DNA of 64,000 nucleotides from Derxia lacustris (GTDB lineage Bacteria; Pseudomonadota; Gammaproteobacteria; Burkholderiales; Burkholderiaceae_E): positions 186,001 through 250,000 of the forward strand of contig NZ_MUHU01000025.1 in NCBI RefSeq assembly GCF_002105195.1. Direction: 5' to 3'. The notes under the pieces are model-generated. The model was given only the letters and a program-made list of their open reading frames with translations. It was not told the origin of the DNA and ran no database searches. Made by a program: the position numbers and the translations under genes. Positions 1 through 7,604 of this stretch are shown here, piece after piece (position 1 is the first letter of the stretch; every line of letters starts with the position of its first letter).

Positions 1-1
1 C

Positions 2-661
2 TTGCGGCGCTTCTGGCAGAACACGCTGGTCTGGCCGAGCGACTACCGCGAGGACAGCCTTGGCGGCAGCGACAGCGTCGAGGCCGACTGGTCGAGCGCC
101 GACCTGCAAGTGTTCTCGGGCCACGGCAGCTGCCAGAACCCGCCGGTCGCGTCCTCGCCCGACTTCATCGTGACGGCCAAGAACGGCATCGGCCGCAATG
201 CCAACTTCGTGAACATCGGCAGCTCGCTGCGGCTGGGCGAATTCCCGGGCTCGGGCGTGTTCGGCTCCAACGGCAATCTCAATGCGCTGATGCTCAACGC
301 CAGCTGCCCGATGGATCTGGTGTCGCTCACGACCCAATGGTGGCCGGTGTTCCAGGGCCTGCATGTGGCCATGGGCCATGCCGGCGACGTGAACCACGAC
401 AACCTCGACAGCGCGACCAAGCTGCCGACGGTCGGCATGTGGCTCGGCATGCTCGGCGGCCCGTTCGGCAATGTGAGCTACCGCCAGGCCTGGATGAGCG
501 CCGGCCTGATCGATGTGCAGAGCGGCGTGTGCGCGGTGATCGCCGGCACCGGCCGCACCGAGGCCGAGGCGGTGCAGCGGCGCGATGCCGAAACGCCCAC
601 GCAACGCCTGGCCGATGCCCTGCCCGCGAGCTGGATCGCCTGGCGCTGGGTCTGCAATTGA
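2..661 (+). CDS. Partial secreted-type protein with clan-CD-like His/Cys pair (DUF6345-like)
   Basis: The reading frame is open at the left edge, so the N-terminus is missing; 219 codons are visible. The visible part has a Gly-His-Gly motif (His41) after a hydrophobic strand and a second hydrophobic strand ending in Asn-Ala-Ser-Cys (Cys102). That spacing is the layout of clan CD cysteine peptidases such as gingipain and caspase. Overall it recalls the uncharacterised DUF6345 family, a match made from memory. The next gene begins 32 bases downstream on the same strand and encodes an exported protein, so the two are probably co-transcribed. Peptidase activity is inferred only. Confidence 0.6.
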   Translation: MRRFWQNTLVWPSDYREDSLGGSDSVEADWSSADLQVFSGHGSCQNPPVASSPDFIVTAKNGIGRNANFVNIGSSLRLGEFPGSGVFGSNGNLNALMLNASCPMDLVSLTTQWWPVFQGLHVAMGHAGDVNHDNLDSATKLPTVGMWLGMLGGPFGNVSYRQAWMSAGLIDVQSGVCAVIAGTGRTEAEAVQRRDAETPTQRLADALPASWIAWRWVCN

Positions 662-693
662 ACGCCGCCCGTCAACCCGCCAAGGAAACCGCC

Positions 694-1608
694 ATGAACA
701 TCCTCAAGCCGGGCGTGCTGCTGATCGCCGCCGCCCTCACGATGCAAGCCTTTGCACAAGTGCCGGGCGTGCCCGCGCCCAAGCCGCGCGAAGTGAGCCT
801 GACCGAGCGCAGCGACCTGGCGCGCAGCATTGCCGCGCGCTTTGGCCGCAACCTGCCGACCGATACCAGCTATCAGGCCGCCGGCCCATTCCGCATCGCG
901 TCGAACAAGCAGTTCAGCTATCTCGAACGCAGCGACAACCCGACCAGCAGCGCCATCGAGCTGCCCGACTACGGCCTTGGTACCAAGCCGCTCGACCCGG
1001 CCGCCAACAGCCGCGACGTGCTGCTGCCGCGCGCCCTTACCGTGCTCAAGAAGGCCGGCTATCCGGTCGACGAACTGAGCTTCGCCAACTTCCAGGACGA
1101 GTACATCGGCGCCGGCCAGCCGCAGCTGCTGCCCAAGGACTTCGATCCGCGCAAGGACGCGCTGCTGGTGGCGCGCAGCCTGCGCTTCGAGCGCATCTCG
1201 GCCGGCCTGCCGGTGTTCGGCTCGGAAGTGCTGGTGGGGCTGCTGCCCGACGGCAGCATCGGCCGGCTGCGCTATCACGCGCCGCCGCTCGATCCGGTCG
1301 CGCTCAAGGCCGCCAGCGAGCTGGCCCGGCAGGTCGCCGCCGGCGGCTGGAAGCTGCCGCCCGAGCTCGACGCCGACGGCATCAAGGTGCTCGACCTGCG
1401 CGCCGGCCTCGGCGTGTCGAGCTTTGCGAGCGTGCAGCCGCGCTCGGCGCCGGTGGTGCGCGTGACCTTCCGGCGCATCGGCAGCGACGCCAGCCTGCCC
1501 CTGCAAAGCACCCGCGCCGCCTACTACGACGCCAAGGGCGTGGAAGTGGTGCTCGACGATGTGATCGCCACGCCGCCGACCGCCGCCACGCTCAAGACCG
1601 GGCGCTGA
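694..1608 (+). CDS. Exported protein of unknown function
   Basis: This 304-residue protein starts at the ATG at 694, where AAGGAA lies just upstream and the N-terminus becomes a signal peptide (hydrophobic residues about 7-22, cleavage after Ala-Phe-Ala). In-frame codons further upstream overlap the previous gene and give no signal peptide. The mature protein has no motif I recognise; it has alternating strands and Arg-rich turns. It follows the clan-CD-like gene by 32 bases, so it may be a partner, substrate or inhibitor of that product. That role is a guess from context. Confidence 0.6.
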   Translation: MNILKPGVLLIAAALTMQAFAQVPGVPAPKPREVSLTERSDLARSIAARFGRNLPTDTSYQAAGPFRIASNKQFSYLERSDNPTSSAIELPDYGLGTKPLDPAANSRDVLLPRALTVLKKAGYPVDELSFANFQDEYIGAGQPQLLPKDFDPRKDALLVARSLRFERISAGLPVFGSEVLVGLLPDGSIGRLRYHAPPLDPVALKAASELARQVAAGGWKLPPELDADGIKVLDLRAGLGVSSFASVQPRSAPVVRVTFRRIGSDASLPLQSTRAAYYDAKGVEVVLDDVIATPPTAATLKTGR

Positions 1609-1661
1609 CCGCCGCAACCCGCGCGCTGAACCCGCCGCCCCGGCGCGCGGTCGAAGCGCGC

Positions 1662-3026
1662 ATGAAACCCTCCAGCCGCTTCGCCCTGCCCTTCGCGCCC
1701 ACCGACGCCGCCCTCGCCGAGCGCATCGCCGCCGTGGACGTGCGCGGCTATGCCCGCACCCGCAACCATCTGGGCGGCGCGGTCACGCGGCTGGGGCCAT
1801 GGATCGCCCACGGCTTTGTCGACCTGCCGGCGCTGCGCGATCACCTGGCCGCCTGCAACGGCCTGGGCGACGACGACAAGCTGCTGTGGCAGCTGGGCTG
1901 GCGTGAGTTCTTCGCCGACAGCGCCGAGCGACTCGGCGAGGCGCTGTTTGCCGACCGGCGCCCGGCCCTGCCCGGCGTGCGCTACCGCCCCACGCTGCCG
2001 GCCGATCTGCGCTGCGGCCGCACCGGCGTCGCCGCCATCGACCGCGCCGTCGCCCAGTTGCACCGCTGCGGCTGGCTGCACAACCATGCGCGGCTGTGGC
2101 TGGCGAGCTATGCGGTGCATGTGCGCCATGTGCACTGGCGCGCCGGCGCCGACTGGCTCTACGGCCATCTGCTCGACGGCGACCTGGCCAGCAATCACCT
2201 GAGCTGGCAATGGGTCGCCGGCACCTTTGCCAGCAAGCCCTATGTCTTCAACGCCGAGAACGTGGCGCGCTTCGCCCCGGCCGACTGGCACAGCGCCGGC
2301 AGCGTCATCGACCGCAGCTACGAGGCGATGGAGCAGCTGGCGCGCGGCCTGCTGCCGGCAAGCGGCCCGGGCGCCGGACCGGCCGCCGCCGACGGGCCGG
2401 CTGCCGCCGCCGACCGCAATCCAACCGCCGACGGCAGCGCCGCCGACAACCCCGACTCAGCCGACCCGCCGCTGCTGCCCGCGCCGCCCGATGCGCTGCT
2501 CGCCGACTGGCTGCCGCTGCCCTGCTGGCGCTTCACCCGGCCCGCCGATCTGCCCGAACTCAGCGCCATGCTCGCCGCCGAGCCGGCGCGCCCGGTCGAG
2601 CTGGTCCATCCGTGGATGCTGCTGGCGCGGCCCGGCGAAGGCCCGGCGCTGGCCGCCACCGCCGATGCGCTGCCGCTGCCCGGCGCGCTGCGCATCGGCG
2701 TGATCCATCTGCCGTTTCACGCGCGCTTTCCGTGGTCGGCGCTGCGCTGGCGCTTCGTGCTGGCACGCATGAACGACATCTGCGACGTGGTGCTGCTCGG
2801 CGATCTGACCGCGCTGACGCCGCTGCTGCACGACCGCGCCCGGGTGGTCACGCGGCGCAGCGTCAATCCCGGCTACGACAGCGCGCTGGCGGCGCTGGCC
2901 ACGCAGCTGCTGCCAGTGCCGCGCTGCTTCGGCCGGCCGGCCGGGCCGTGCGACTCGTTCAGCAAGTTCTGGAAGCAGGTCGGGCCGCAGCCGCTGCCGG
3001 CGCGCGGCTGGCATGCGGGCAGCTAA
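1662..3026 (+). CDS. Photolyase/cryptochrome-family FAD-binding protein with rearranged domains
   Basis: This 454-residue protein opens directly with the FAD-binding helical domain of photolyases: a Tyr-Ala-Arg-Thr-Arg-Asn segment with Gly-rich turn (residues 30-51), Gly-Trp-Arg-Glu-Phe-Phe (79-84), and Leu-Asp-Gly-Asp-Leu-Ala-Ser-Asn followed by Ser-Trp-Gln-Trp (171-184). The usual N-terminal antenna-binding alpha/beta domain is absent. An Ala/Pro-rich linker (about 233-277) leads to a C-terminal region (280-454) with alternating strands and helices, including Arg-Trp-Arg-Phe-Val at 362-366. That region could be a displaced alpha/beta domain. DNA repair or light sensing is possible but not shown. 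Confidence 0.72.
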   Translation: MKPSSRFALPFAPTDAALAERIAAVDVRGYARTRNHLGGAVTRLGPWIAHGFVDLPALRDHLAACNGLGDDDKLLWQLGWREFFADSAERLGEALFADRRPALPGVRYRPTLPADLRCGRTGVAAIDRAVAQLHRCGWLHNHARLWLASYAVHVRHVHWRAGADWLYGHLLDGDLASNHLSWQWVAGTFASKPYVFNAENVARFAPADWHSAGSVIDRSYEAMEQLARGLLPASGPGAGPAAADGPAAAADRNPTADGSAADNPDSADPPLLPAPPDALLADWLPLPCWRFTRPADLPELSAMLAAEPARPVELVHPWMLLARPGEGPALAATADALPLPGALRIGVIHLPFHARFPWSALRWRFVLARMNDICDVVLLGDLTALTPLLHDRARVVTRRSVNPGYDSALAALATQLLPVPRCFGRPAGPCDSFSKFWKQVGPQPLPARGWHAGS

Positions 3027-3084
3027 ACCCGGGTGCTAGGCTCGCCCCGCTCGAAACAACGCAGACAACGACGGGAGTGCAGCC

Positions 3085-4239
3085 ATGCTGATTACGCGGC
3101 TGGCATTGAAGAACTGGCGCAACTTCAAATCGGTGGACGTGCCGCTGCGCGAGCGGGTCTATGTCATCGGCCCCAACGCGTCGGGCAAGTCCAACCTGCT
3201 CGATGTGCTGCGCTTTCTGCGCGACATCGCCCGGCCCGAAGGCGGCGGTCTGCAACTGGCAGTGAAGGCGCGTGGCGGCATGACGCGGCTGCGCTGCCTG
3301 CTCGCGCGGCGCGATCCAGAGGTGGAAATCTGCATCGAACTAGCCGACCGCCCAGATCAGCCGGCGCGCTGGCGCTACACGCTTGCGTTCGGCAGCGAAG
3401 GCAAGGGCGCGCAGCGCGTGCTGGTCACACGCGAGAAGGCCGAGGCGCTCGACAGCGGGTATGTGCTGCTCAATCGCCCCGACGCCGCCGACAAGAAGGA
3501 CGCCGCCCGCCTCACCCAGACCAGCCTCGAACAGGTCACGGCGAATCAGTCGTTCCGCGAAGTCGCCGAATTCTTCGCTGCGCTCACCTATCTGCATCTT
3601 GTGCCCCAGCTGCTCAAGCACACCGAGCTTGCGGGCGGCCAGATCGGCGGCGATCCCTTCGGCCAGTCCTTCCTGGAGCGCATCGCACGTACCACGCCGC
3701 GCACTCGCGATGCCCGGCTGCGCAAGATGGAAAGCGCGTTGCGCGCCTGCGTGCCCAACATGCGCCAGCTGCAATTCAAGCGCGACGAGGTGACTGGCCG
3801 GCCGCATCTCGAAGCGCTGTACGAACACTGGCGCCCTGATGCCGGCTGGCAGCGCGAGGACCAGTTCTCGGACGGCACGCTGCGGCTGCTGGGCATCATG
3901 TGGAGCCTGCTCGACGGCGATTCGCTGCTGCTGCTCGAAGAGCCCGAGCTGTCGCTCAACGAGCGCATCGTCCGGCAGATTCCGGGGCTGATCGTCGACA
4001 TGCAGCGCAAGGCCAAGTACCGCCGGCAGGTGTTCATCACCACGCACAGCGCGGCCATGCTCGAACACTCGAGCGTCGATCCGCTCGACGTGCTGCGGCT
4101 CGATCCCACCGGCGACGGAAGCCAAGTGCGGCTTGCCACCGAGGAAGAGCGCGATCTGGTGCGCGCCGGCTACACGGTCAACGAGGCACTCGGGCCGAAG
4201 GGCGATCCGGCGCCGCCGGCCCAGCTCAGCATTTTCTGA
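3085..4239 (+). CDS. AAA/ABC-type ATPase of a two-gene defence-like module
   Basis: This 384-residue SMC/RecF-like ATPase has Walker A Gly-Pro-Asn-Ala-Ser-Gly-Lys-Ser (29-36), an ABC signature-like Phe-Ser-Asp-Gly-Thr-Leu-Arg (261-267), Walker B Leu-Leu-Leu-Leu-Glu-Glu-Pro-Glu (281-288) and an H-loop Thr-Thr-His-Ser (319-322). The middle (about 110-250) is a variable helical insert. The start has GGGAG spaced before ATG. The next gene begins 5 bases after the stop and encodes a TOPRIM/DUF4276-like protein. This architecture is shared with phage-defence pairs such as AbiL-like and PARIS systems. Those names are analogies; a housekeeping ATPase is less likely given the partner. Confidence 0.78.
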   Translation: MLITRLALKNWRNFKSVDVPLRERVYVIGPNASGKSNLLDVLRFLRDIARPEGGGLQLAVKARGGMTRLRCLLARRDPEVEICIELADRPDQPARWRYTLAFGSEGKGAQRVLVTREKAEALDSGYVLLNRPDAADKKDAARLTQTSLEQVTANQSFREVAEFFAALTYLHLVPQLLKHTELAGGQIGGDPFGQSFLERIARTTPRTRDARLRKMESALRACVPNMRQLQFKRDEVTGRPHLEALYEHWRPDAGWQREDQFSDGTLRLLGIMWSLLDGDSLLLLEEPELSLNERIVRQIPGLIVDMQRKAKYRRQVFITTHSAAMLEHSSVDPLDVLRLDPTGDGSQVRLATEEERDLVRAGYTVNEALGPKGDPAPPAQLSIF

Positions 4240-4244
4240 CGCCG

Positions 4245-4853
4245 ATGACGGTCTATCTCTCGGTCGTCGTCGAGGACGAGTTGAGCGCGGCCGTGATGCG
4301 CCGGCTGGTTGCGCATGCAAGTCCGGCACTCGTCATCAAGCGCCTGCTGGTCAAGCGTGGCGTCGGCAACATCCGCGCCGAACTCGACGTGTATCGCAAG
4401 GCAGCGGCGGTGCTGCCGCATGTGGTGGTCGCCGATCTCGACAATGCCAAATGCGCGCCGACGGCCTTGCAGGCATGGCGGCTGGCCACGCGGCCCGCCG
4501 ATCTGCTCATGCGCTTTGCCGTGCGCGAGACCGAAGCCTGGCTGCTCGGCGACCGCGCCGGCATCGCCGCATTGCTGGGTGTGCCCGAGCATCGCGTGCC
4601 GGCACAACCCGAGCAGGAAAGCGATCCCAAGGACTGCCTGCTCAAGCTCGCGGCGCGCGGCCGCAAGCAGGCGCGCAACCTGCTGCCGGAACGCGGATCG
4701 AGCTGCCCCATCGGGCCGCGCTACAACGAAACGCTGAGCGCCTTCGTGGCGAGCGACTGGGATGTCGATGCCGCCCGCGCGGCGGTCGACAGCCTCGCGC
4801 GCACCTGCCGCCGCTTGCACGAGCTGGCCGCTCGGCGCGCGCAAGGCGGCTAG
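4245..4853 (+). CDS. TOPRIM/DUF4276-like protein, partner of the upstream ATPase
   Basis: This 202-residue protein has acidic residues arranged as in TOPRIM-type nucleases of the DUF4276/OLD group: Glu10 after the first hydrophobic strand (Val-Val-Val-Glu), Asp64 and Asp66 after a second strand (Val-Val-Ala-Asp-Leu-Asp), and Arg-Glu-Thr-Glu-Ala-Trp-Leu-Leu (94-101), which matches the His-Glu-Phe-Glu-Ala-Leu-Leu motif known in DUF4276. In related systems the ATPase senses a trigger and the TOPRIM protein cleaves nucleic acid. It starts 5 bases after the ATPase stop and overlaps the convergent LysR gene by 4 bases. Toxicity and target are not predictable here. Confidence 0.68.
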   Translation: MTVYLSVVVEDELSAAVMRRLVAHASPALVIKRLLVKRGVGNIRAELDVYRKAAAVLPHVVVADLDNAKCAPTALQAWRLATRPADLLMRFAVRETEAWLLGDRAGIAALLGVPEHRVPAQPEQESDPKDCLLKLAARGRKQARNLLPERGSSCPIGPRYNETLSAFVASDWDVDAARAAVDSLARTCRRLHELAARRAQGG

Positions 4854-5773
4854 TCCAGCCCCGCCTCGGCCACCGCCGCCTCCAGCGCATCGAGCAGCAC
4901 CCGCGTCTTGGCCGGCATCAGCCGGCGCCCGGGCATCACCGCCCAGCAGGTGGTGCAAGGCAGCGTCCAGTCGGGCAGCAGCGGCTCCAGCCGGCGCTCG
5001 GCCAGCGCCGCGCGCGCCACCTGCACCGGCAGCGCGGCAATGCCCAGATCGGCGAGCGCGAAATCGAGCATGAGCAGCGGCGAATTGACCATCGCGCGCA
5101 GCTTGGGCAGGCCGTCCCAGCGCGCCGGCTCGGCGCCGTCGGCGGCCGGGCCGGTCAGCCGCCAGCCGGCCGGCTCGCCGGTGCGGCCGCGCAGCGCAAT
5201 GCCGTCGTGCTGCGCCAGATCGGCCGGCTCGCGCGGCCGGCCGCGCAGCGCCACATACACCGGCGATGCGTAAAGCCCCCAGCCGTGGCCGAACAGCCGC
5301 CGCGCCACCAGCGTGGCGTCGTCGGGCAGCTCGCCCATGCGGATCGCCAGGTCGTAGCCCTCGGCGATCAGGTCGACGCGGCGCGCCGACATGTCCACGT
5401 CGAGCACGATTTCGGGATAGCGCTGGAGCAGCCCGGCCAGCACCCGGTCGAGCGCGATGCCAAAGCCCTCGGACGGCACCGAGATGCGCAGCCGCCCGCC
5501 CGGCCGCGCCTGCCGGTGCAGCGCCAGGTTGGCGGCGGCGTCGGCCTCGTCGGCGATCTGGCGCGCATGCACCAGCAGATTGGCGCCGAAGTCGGTGAGC
5601 GTGAGCCGGCGCGTGGTGCGCAGCAGCAGCCGCTCGCCGAGCGCCGTCTCAAGCTGGGTCAGCCGGCGTGACACCGTGCTTTTGGGGCAACCGAGCCGGT
5701 CGGCGGCGGCGGTGAGCGAGCCGGTCTCGATCACGCGGGCAAACAGCAGCAGGTCGTTCGGTTCGATGTCCAT
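4850..5773 (-). CDS. LysR-family transcriptional regulator
   Basis: This 307-residue protein has the LysR layout: an N-terminal winged helix-turn-helix (residues about 6-64, with Ala-Ala-Asp-Arg-Leu-Gly followed by Ser-Thr-Val-Ser-Arg-Arg) and a C-terminal substrate-binding region from about residue 90. The sequence fits the broad AaeR/DmlR-like subgroup. It is divergent from the azoreductase-pirin genes at 5879-7344 and shares a 105-base intergenic region with them, so it probably controls that pair and itself. A perfect 16-base palindrome overlaps its start codon. The inducer is unknown. Confidence 0.9.
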   Translation of the reverse strand: MDIEPNDLLLFARVIETGSLTAAADRLGCPKSTVSRRLTQLETALGERLLLRTTRRLTLTDFGANLLVHARQIADEADAAANLALHRQARPGGRLRISVPSEGFGIALDRVLAGLLQRYPEIVLDVDMSARRVDLIAEGYDLAIRMGELPDDATLVARRLFGHGWGLYASPVYVALRGRPREPADLAQHDGIALRGRTGEPAGWRLTGPAADGAEPARWDGLPKLRAMVNSPLLMLDFALADLGIAALPVQVARAALAERRLEPLLPDWTLPCTTCWAVMPGRRLMPAKTRVLLDALEAAVAEAGLD

Positions 5774-5786
5774 TGATCCATCAATG
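5771..5786. promoter_or_regulatory. Palindrome in the lysR/azoR divergent region, probable operator
   Basis: CATTGAT-CC-ATCAATG is a perfect palindrome that includes the LysR start codon. A second interrupted symmetric site, ATTG-N4-CAAT, lies at 5824-5835. The position between divergent genes suggests LysR binding, possibly autorepression; this is inferred from position and symmetry only. Confidence 0.45.
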
Positions 5787-5878
5787 CAACAGTGTTGTGC
5801 TGCAAACTGGGTTTATAGCGCGGATTGCGATCAATACAGTTCACCCATCGACTCACCACCCGCCCAGAAAGGCCCGCC

Positions 5879-6487
5879 ATGAAGATCCTGCAAATCCTGT
5901 CCAGCGTCCGTGCCGCCGATTCCAACTCCACGGTCGTCGCCAAGCGCATCGTCGACAAGCTGGTGGCCGCCAATCCGGGCGCCGAAGTGACGCTGCGCGA
6001 CCTGGGCGCCCATTCGCCCGCGCTGCTCGATGGCGCCGCCGTCGGCGCGCTGTTCACGCCCGCCGACCAGCGCACGCCCGAGCAGGCCGCCCGCGTCGCC
6101 ATCGACGATGCCTACATCGCCGAGATCCAGGCCGCCGACGTGGTGGTGCTGGGCGTGCCCATGTACAACCTGAATGTGCCGGCCCAGCTCAAGCTGTGGT
6201 TCGACGCCATCAGCCGCGCCCGCGTCACCTTCCACTACACCGCCAACGGCCCCGAAGGCCTGCTCACCGGCAAGAAGGTCTACGTGGCGTTTGCGCGCGG
6301 CGGCAAGTACCGCGACACCGCCTTCGACACGCAGACGCCCTATCTCAAGGTCGCGCTCGGCTTCCTCGGCATGAGCGATGTGCAGTTCGTCTACGCCGAA
6401 GGCTTTGCGATGGGCGCCGAGGCCGCGACCGCCGCCTTTGCCGACGCCGATGCGCAGATCGCCGCGCTGAATGTGAGCGCCGCATGA
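5879..6487 (+). CDS. azoR: FMN-dependent NADH:quinone/azo oxidoreductase, AzoR family
   Basis: This 202-residue flavodoxin-fold enzyme has the AzoR phosphate-binding N-terminus (Ser-Ser-Val-Arg after the first strand, residues 8-11), the [12 protein letters not shown] segment (about 94-105) and Arg-Gly-Gly-Lys-Tyr near residue 140. The family uses FMN to pass two electrons from NAD(P)H to quinones or azo compounds. The ATG at 5879 has GAAAGG upstream and gives the normal family length. Its stop overlaps the start of the pirin gene (ATGA), so the two are translationally coupled. The divergent LysR gene is the likely regulator. Confidence 0.93.
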   Translation: MKILQILSSVRAADSNSTVVAKRIVDKLVAANPGAEVTLRDLGAHSPALLDGAAVGALFTPADQRTPEQAARVAIDDAYIAEIQAADVVVLGVPMYNLNVPAQLKLWFDAISRARVTFHYTANGPEGLLTGKKVYVAFARGGKYRDTAFDTQTPYLKVALGFLGMSDVQFVYAEGFAMGAEAATAAFADADAQIAALNVSAA

Positions 6488-7344
6488 ACGCCATCGCCCA
6501 GCCGCGCCGGGTCGAGCGCGTGGTGACCGGCCAGCGCACGTCGGATGGCGCCGGCGTCAAGCTCACCCGCGTCATCGACCACAAGCTGCAACGCCGGCTC
6601 GATCCGCTGCTGATGCTGGACAACTTCAGCAGCGATGCGCGCGACGACTACATCGCCGGCTTTCCCGACCATCCGCATCGCGGCTTCCAGACCGTGACCT
6701 ACATGATCGCCGGCCGCATGCGCCACCGCGACAGCGCCGGCCACGAAGGCCTGCTGCGCAACGGCAGCGTGCAATGGATGAACGCCGGCAGCGGCCTGAT
6801 CCACAGCGAAATGCCCGAGCAGGAGGAAGGCCGGATGGAAGGCTTCCAGCTCTGGATCAACCTGCCGGCGCAGCAAAAGATGAGCGCGCCGGCCTACCGC
6901 GACATCGATCCCGAAGACGTGCCCGAAGTGCATCTTGAAAACGGCGGCACGGTGCGGGTGATTGCCGGCAGCGCCGCCGGCGTGGCCGGCGCGGTGCAGG
7001 GCGAGTTCACCGAGCCGGTCTATCTCGATCTGCATCTGCCGGCCGGCGCGCAGTTCGCGCAGCCGCTGCCGGCCGGCCACAACGCGGTGCTGGCGGTGTA
7101 TCGCGGCACGGCCGAGGTGGCCGGCACGGCGGTGGCGTCGGCGCACATGGCCATTCTGGCCAACGACGCCGCCAGCGACGGCGTGACCGTGGTCAACGCC
7201 GGCAGCGAGGAGCTGCGCGCCGTGCTCATCGCCGGCAAGCCGCTCAACGAGCCGATCGTGCAGTACGGCCCGTTCGTGATGAACACGCAGGAAGAAATCC
7301 TGCAAGCCATGGCCGACTACCGCGCCGGCAAGTTCAACGGCTGA
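6484..7344 (+). CDS. Pirin-family bicupin protein
   Basis: This 286-residue protein carries the pirin metal site in its N-terminal cupin: Phe-Pro-Asp-His-Pro-His-Arg-Gly-Phe (His63, His65) and Ser-Gly-Leu-Ile-His-Ser-Glu (His107, Glu109). A second cupin domain runs from about residue 170 to 270. Bacterial pirins can act as quercetinases or as redox-linked regulators; nothing here distinguishes these. It overlaps azoR by 4 bases, and azoR-pirin pairs under a LysR regulator are a common electrophile or quinone response arrangement. Confidence 0.93.
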   Translation: MNAIAQPRRVERVVTGQRTSDGAGVKLTRVIDHKLQRRLDPLLMLDNFSSDARDDYIAGFPDHPHRGFQTVTYMIAGRMRHRDSAGHEGLLRNGSVQWMNAGSGLIHSEMPEQEEGRMEGFQLWINLPAQQKMSAPAYRDIDPEDVPEVHLENGGTVRVIAGSAAGVAGAVQGEFTEPVYLDLHLPAGAQFAQPLPAGHNAVLAVYRGTAEVAGTAVASAHMAILANDAASDGVTVVNAGSEELRAVLIAGKPLNEPIVQYGPFVMNTQEEILQAMADYRAGKFNG

Positions 7345-7348
7345 AGCC

Positions 7349-7385
7349 GGCCGGCGCGGCGGCTTGCAAGCGCGCCGCGCCGGCC
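7349..7385. terminator. GC-rich hairpin after the azoR-pirin operon
   Basis: A 13-base perfect stem (7349-7361 with 7373-7385) and an 11-base loop begin five bases after the pirin stop. There is no T-run, so it is at best a weak intrinsic terminator or an mRNA 3'-end stabiliser. The rest of 7386-7604 has only a second imperfect hairpin near 7530-7557. Confidence 0.4.
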
Positions 7386-7604
7386 TGACCGGACGCGGCC
7401 GGCGCACTTGCCACCATGCGCAAACCCAAGCAGCGACGCCGGCCATGCTGCTGCAAGCCAAGCACGCCGGCGCCGGTTCTGGCTGCATTGCGACCGTCAA
7501 GCCCCTGAAACACCGTGGAACGGGAGTTGCCCGGGCACGCCTCAAGCGCGTGCCGGGTTTCGCCCGGCCGCATCCCGTTTCCAGTCCCGGCCCGAGGTCG
7601 CGTC

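Noticed and set aside
585..3026. An 813-codon frame joining the exported-protein region to the photolyase gene
   Set aside because: Only the part from 1662 has family similarity; the first 359 codons are an out-of-frame reading of the gene at 694-1608.
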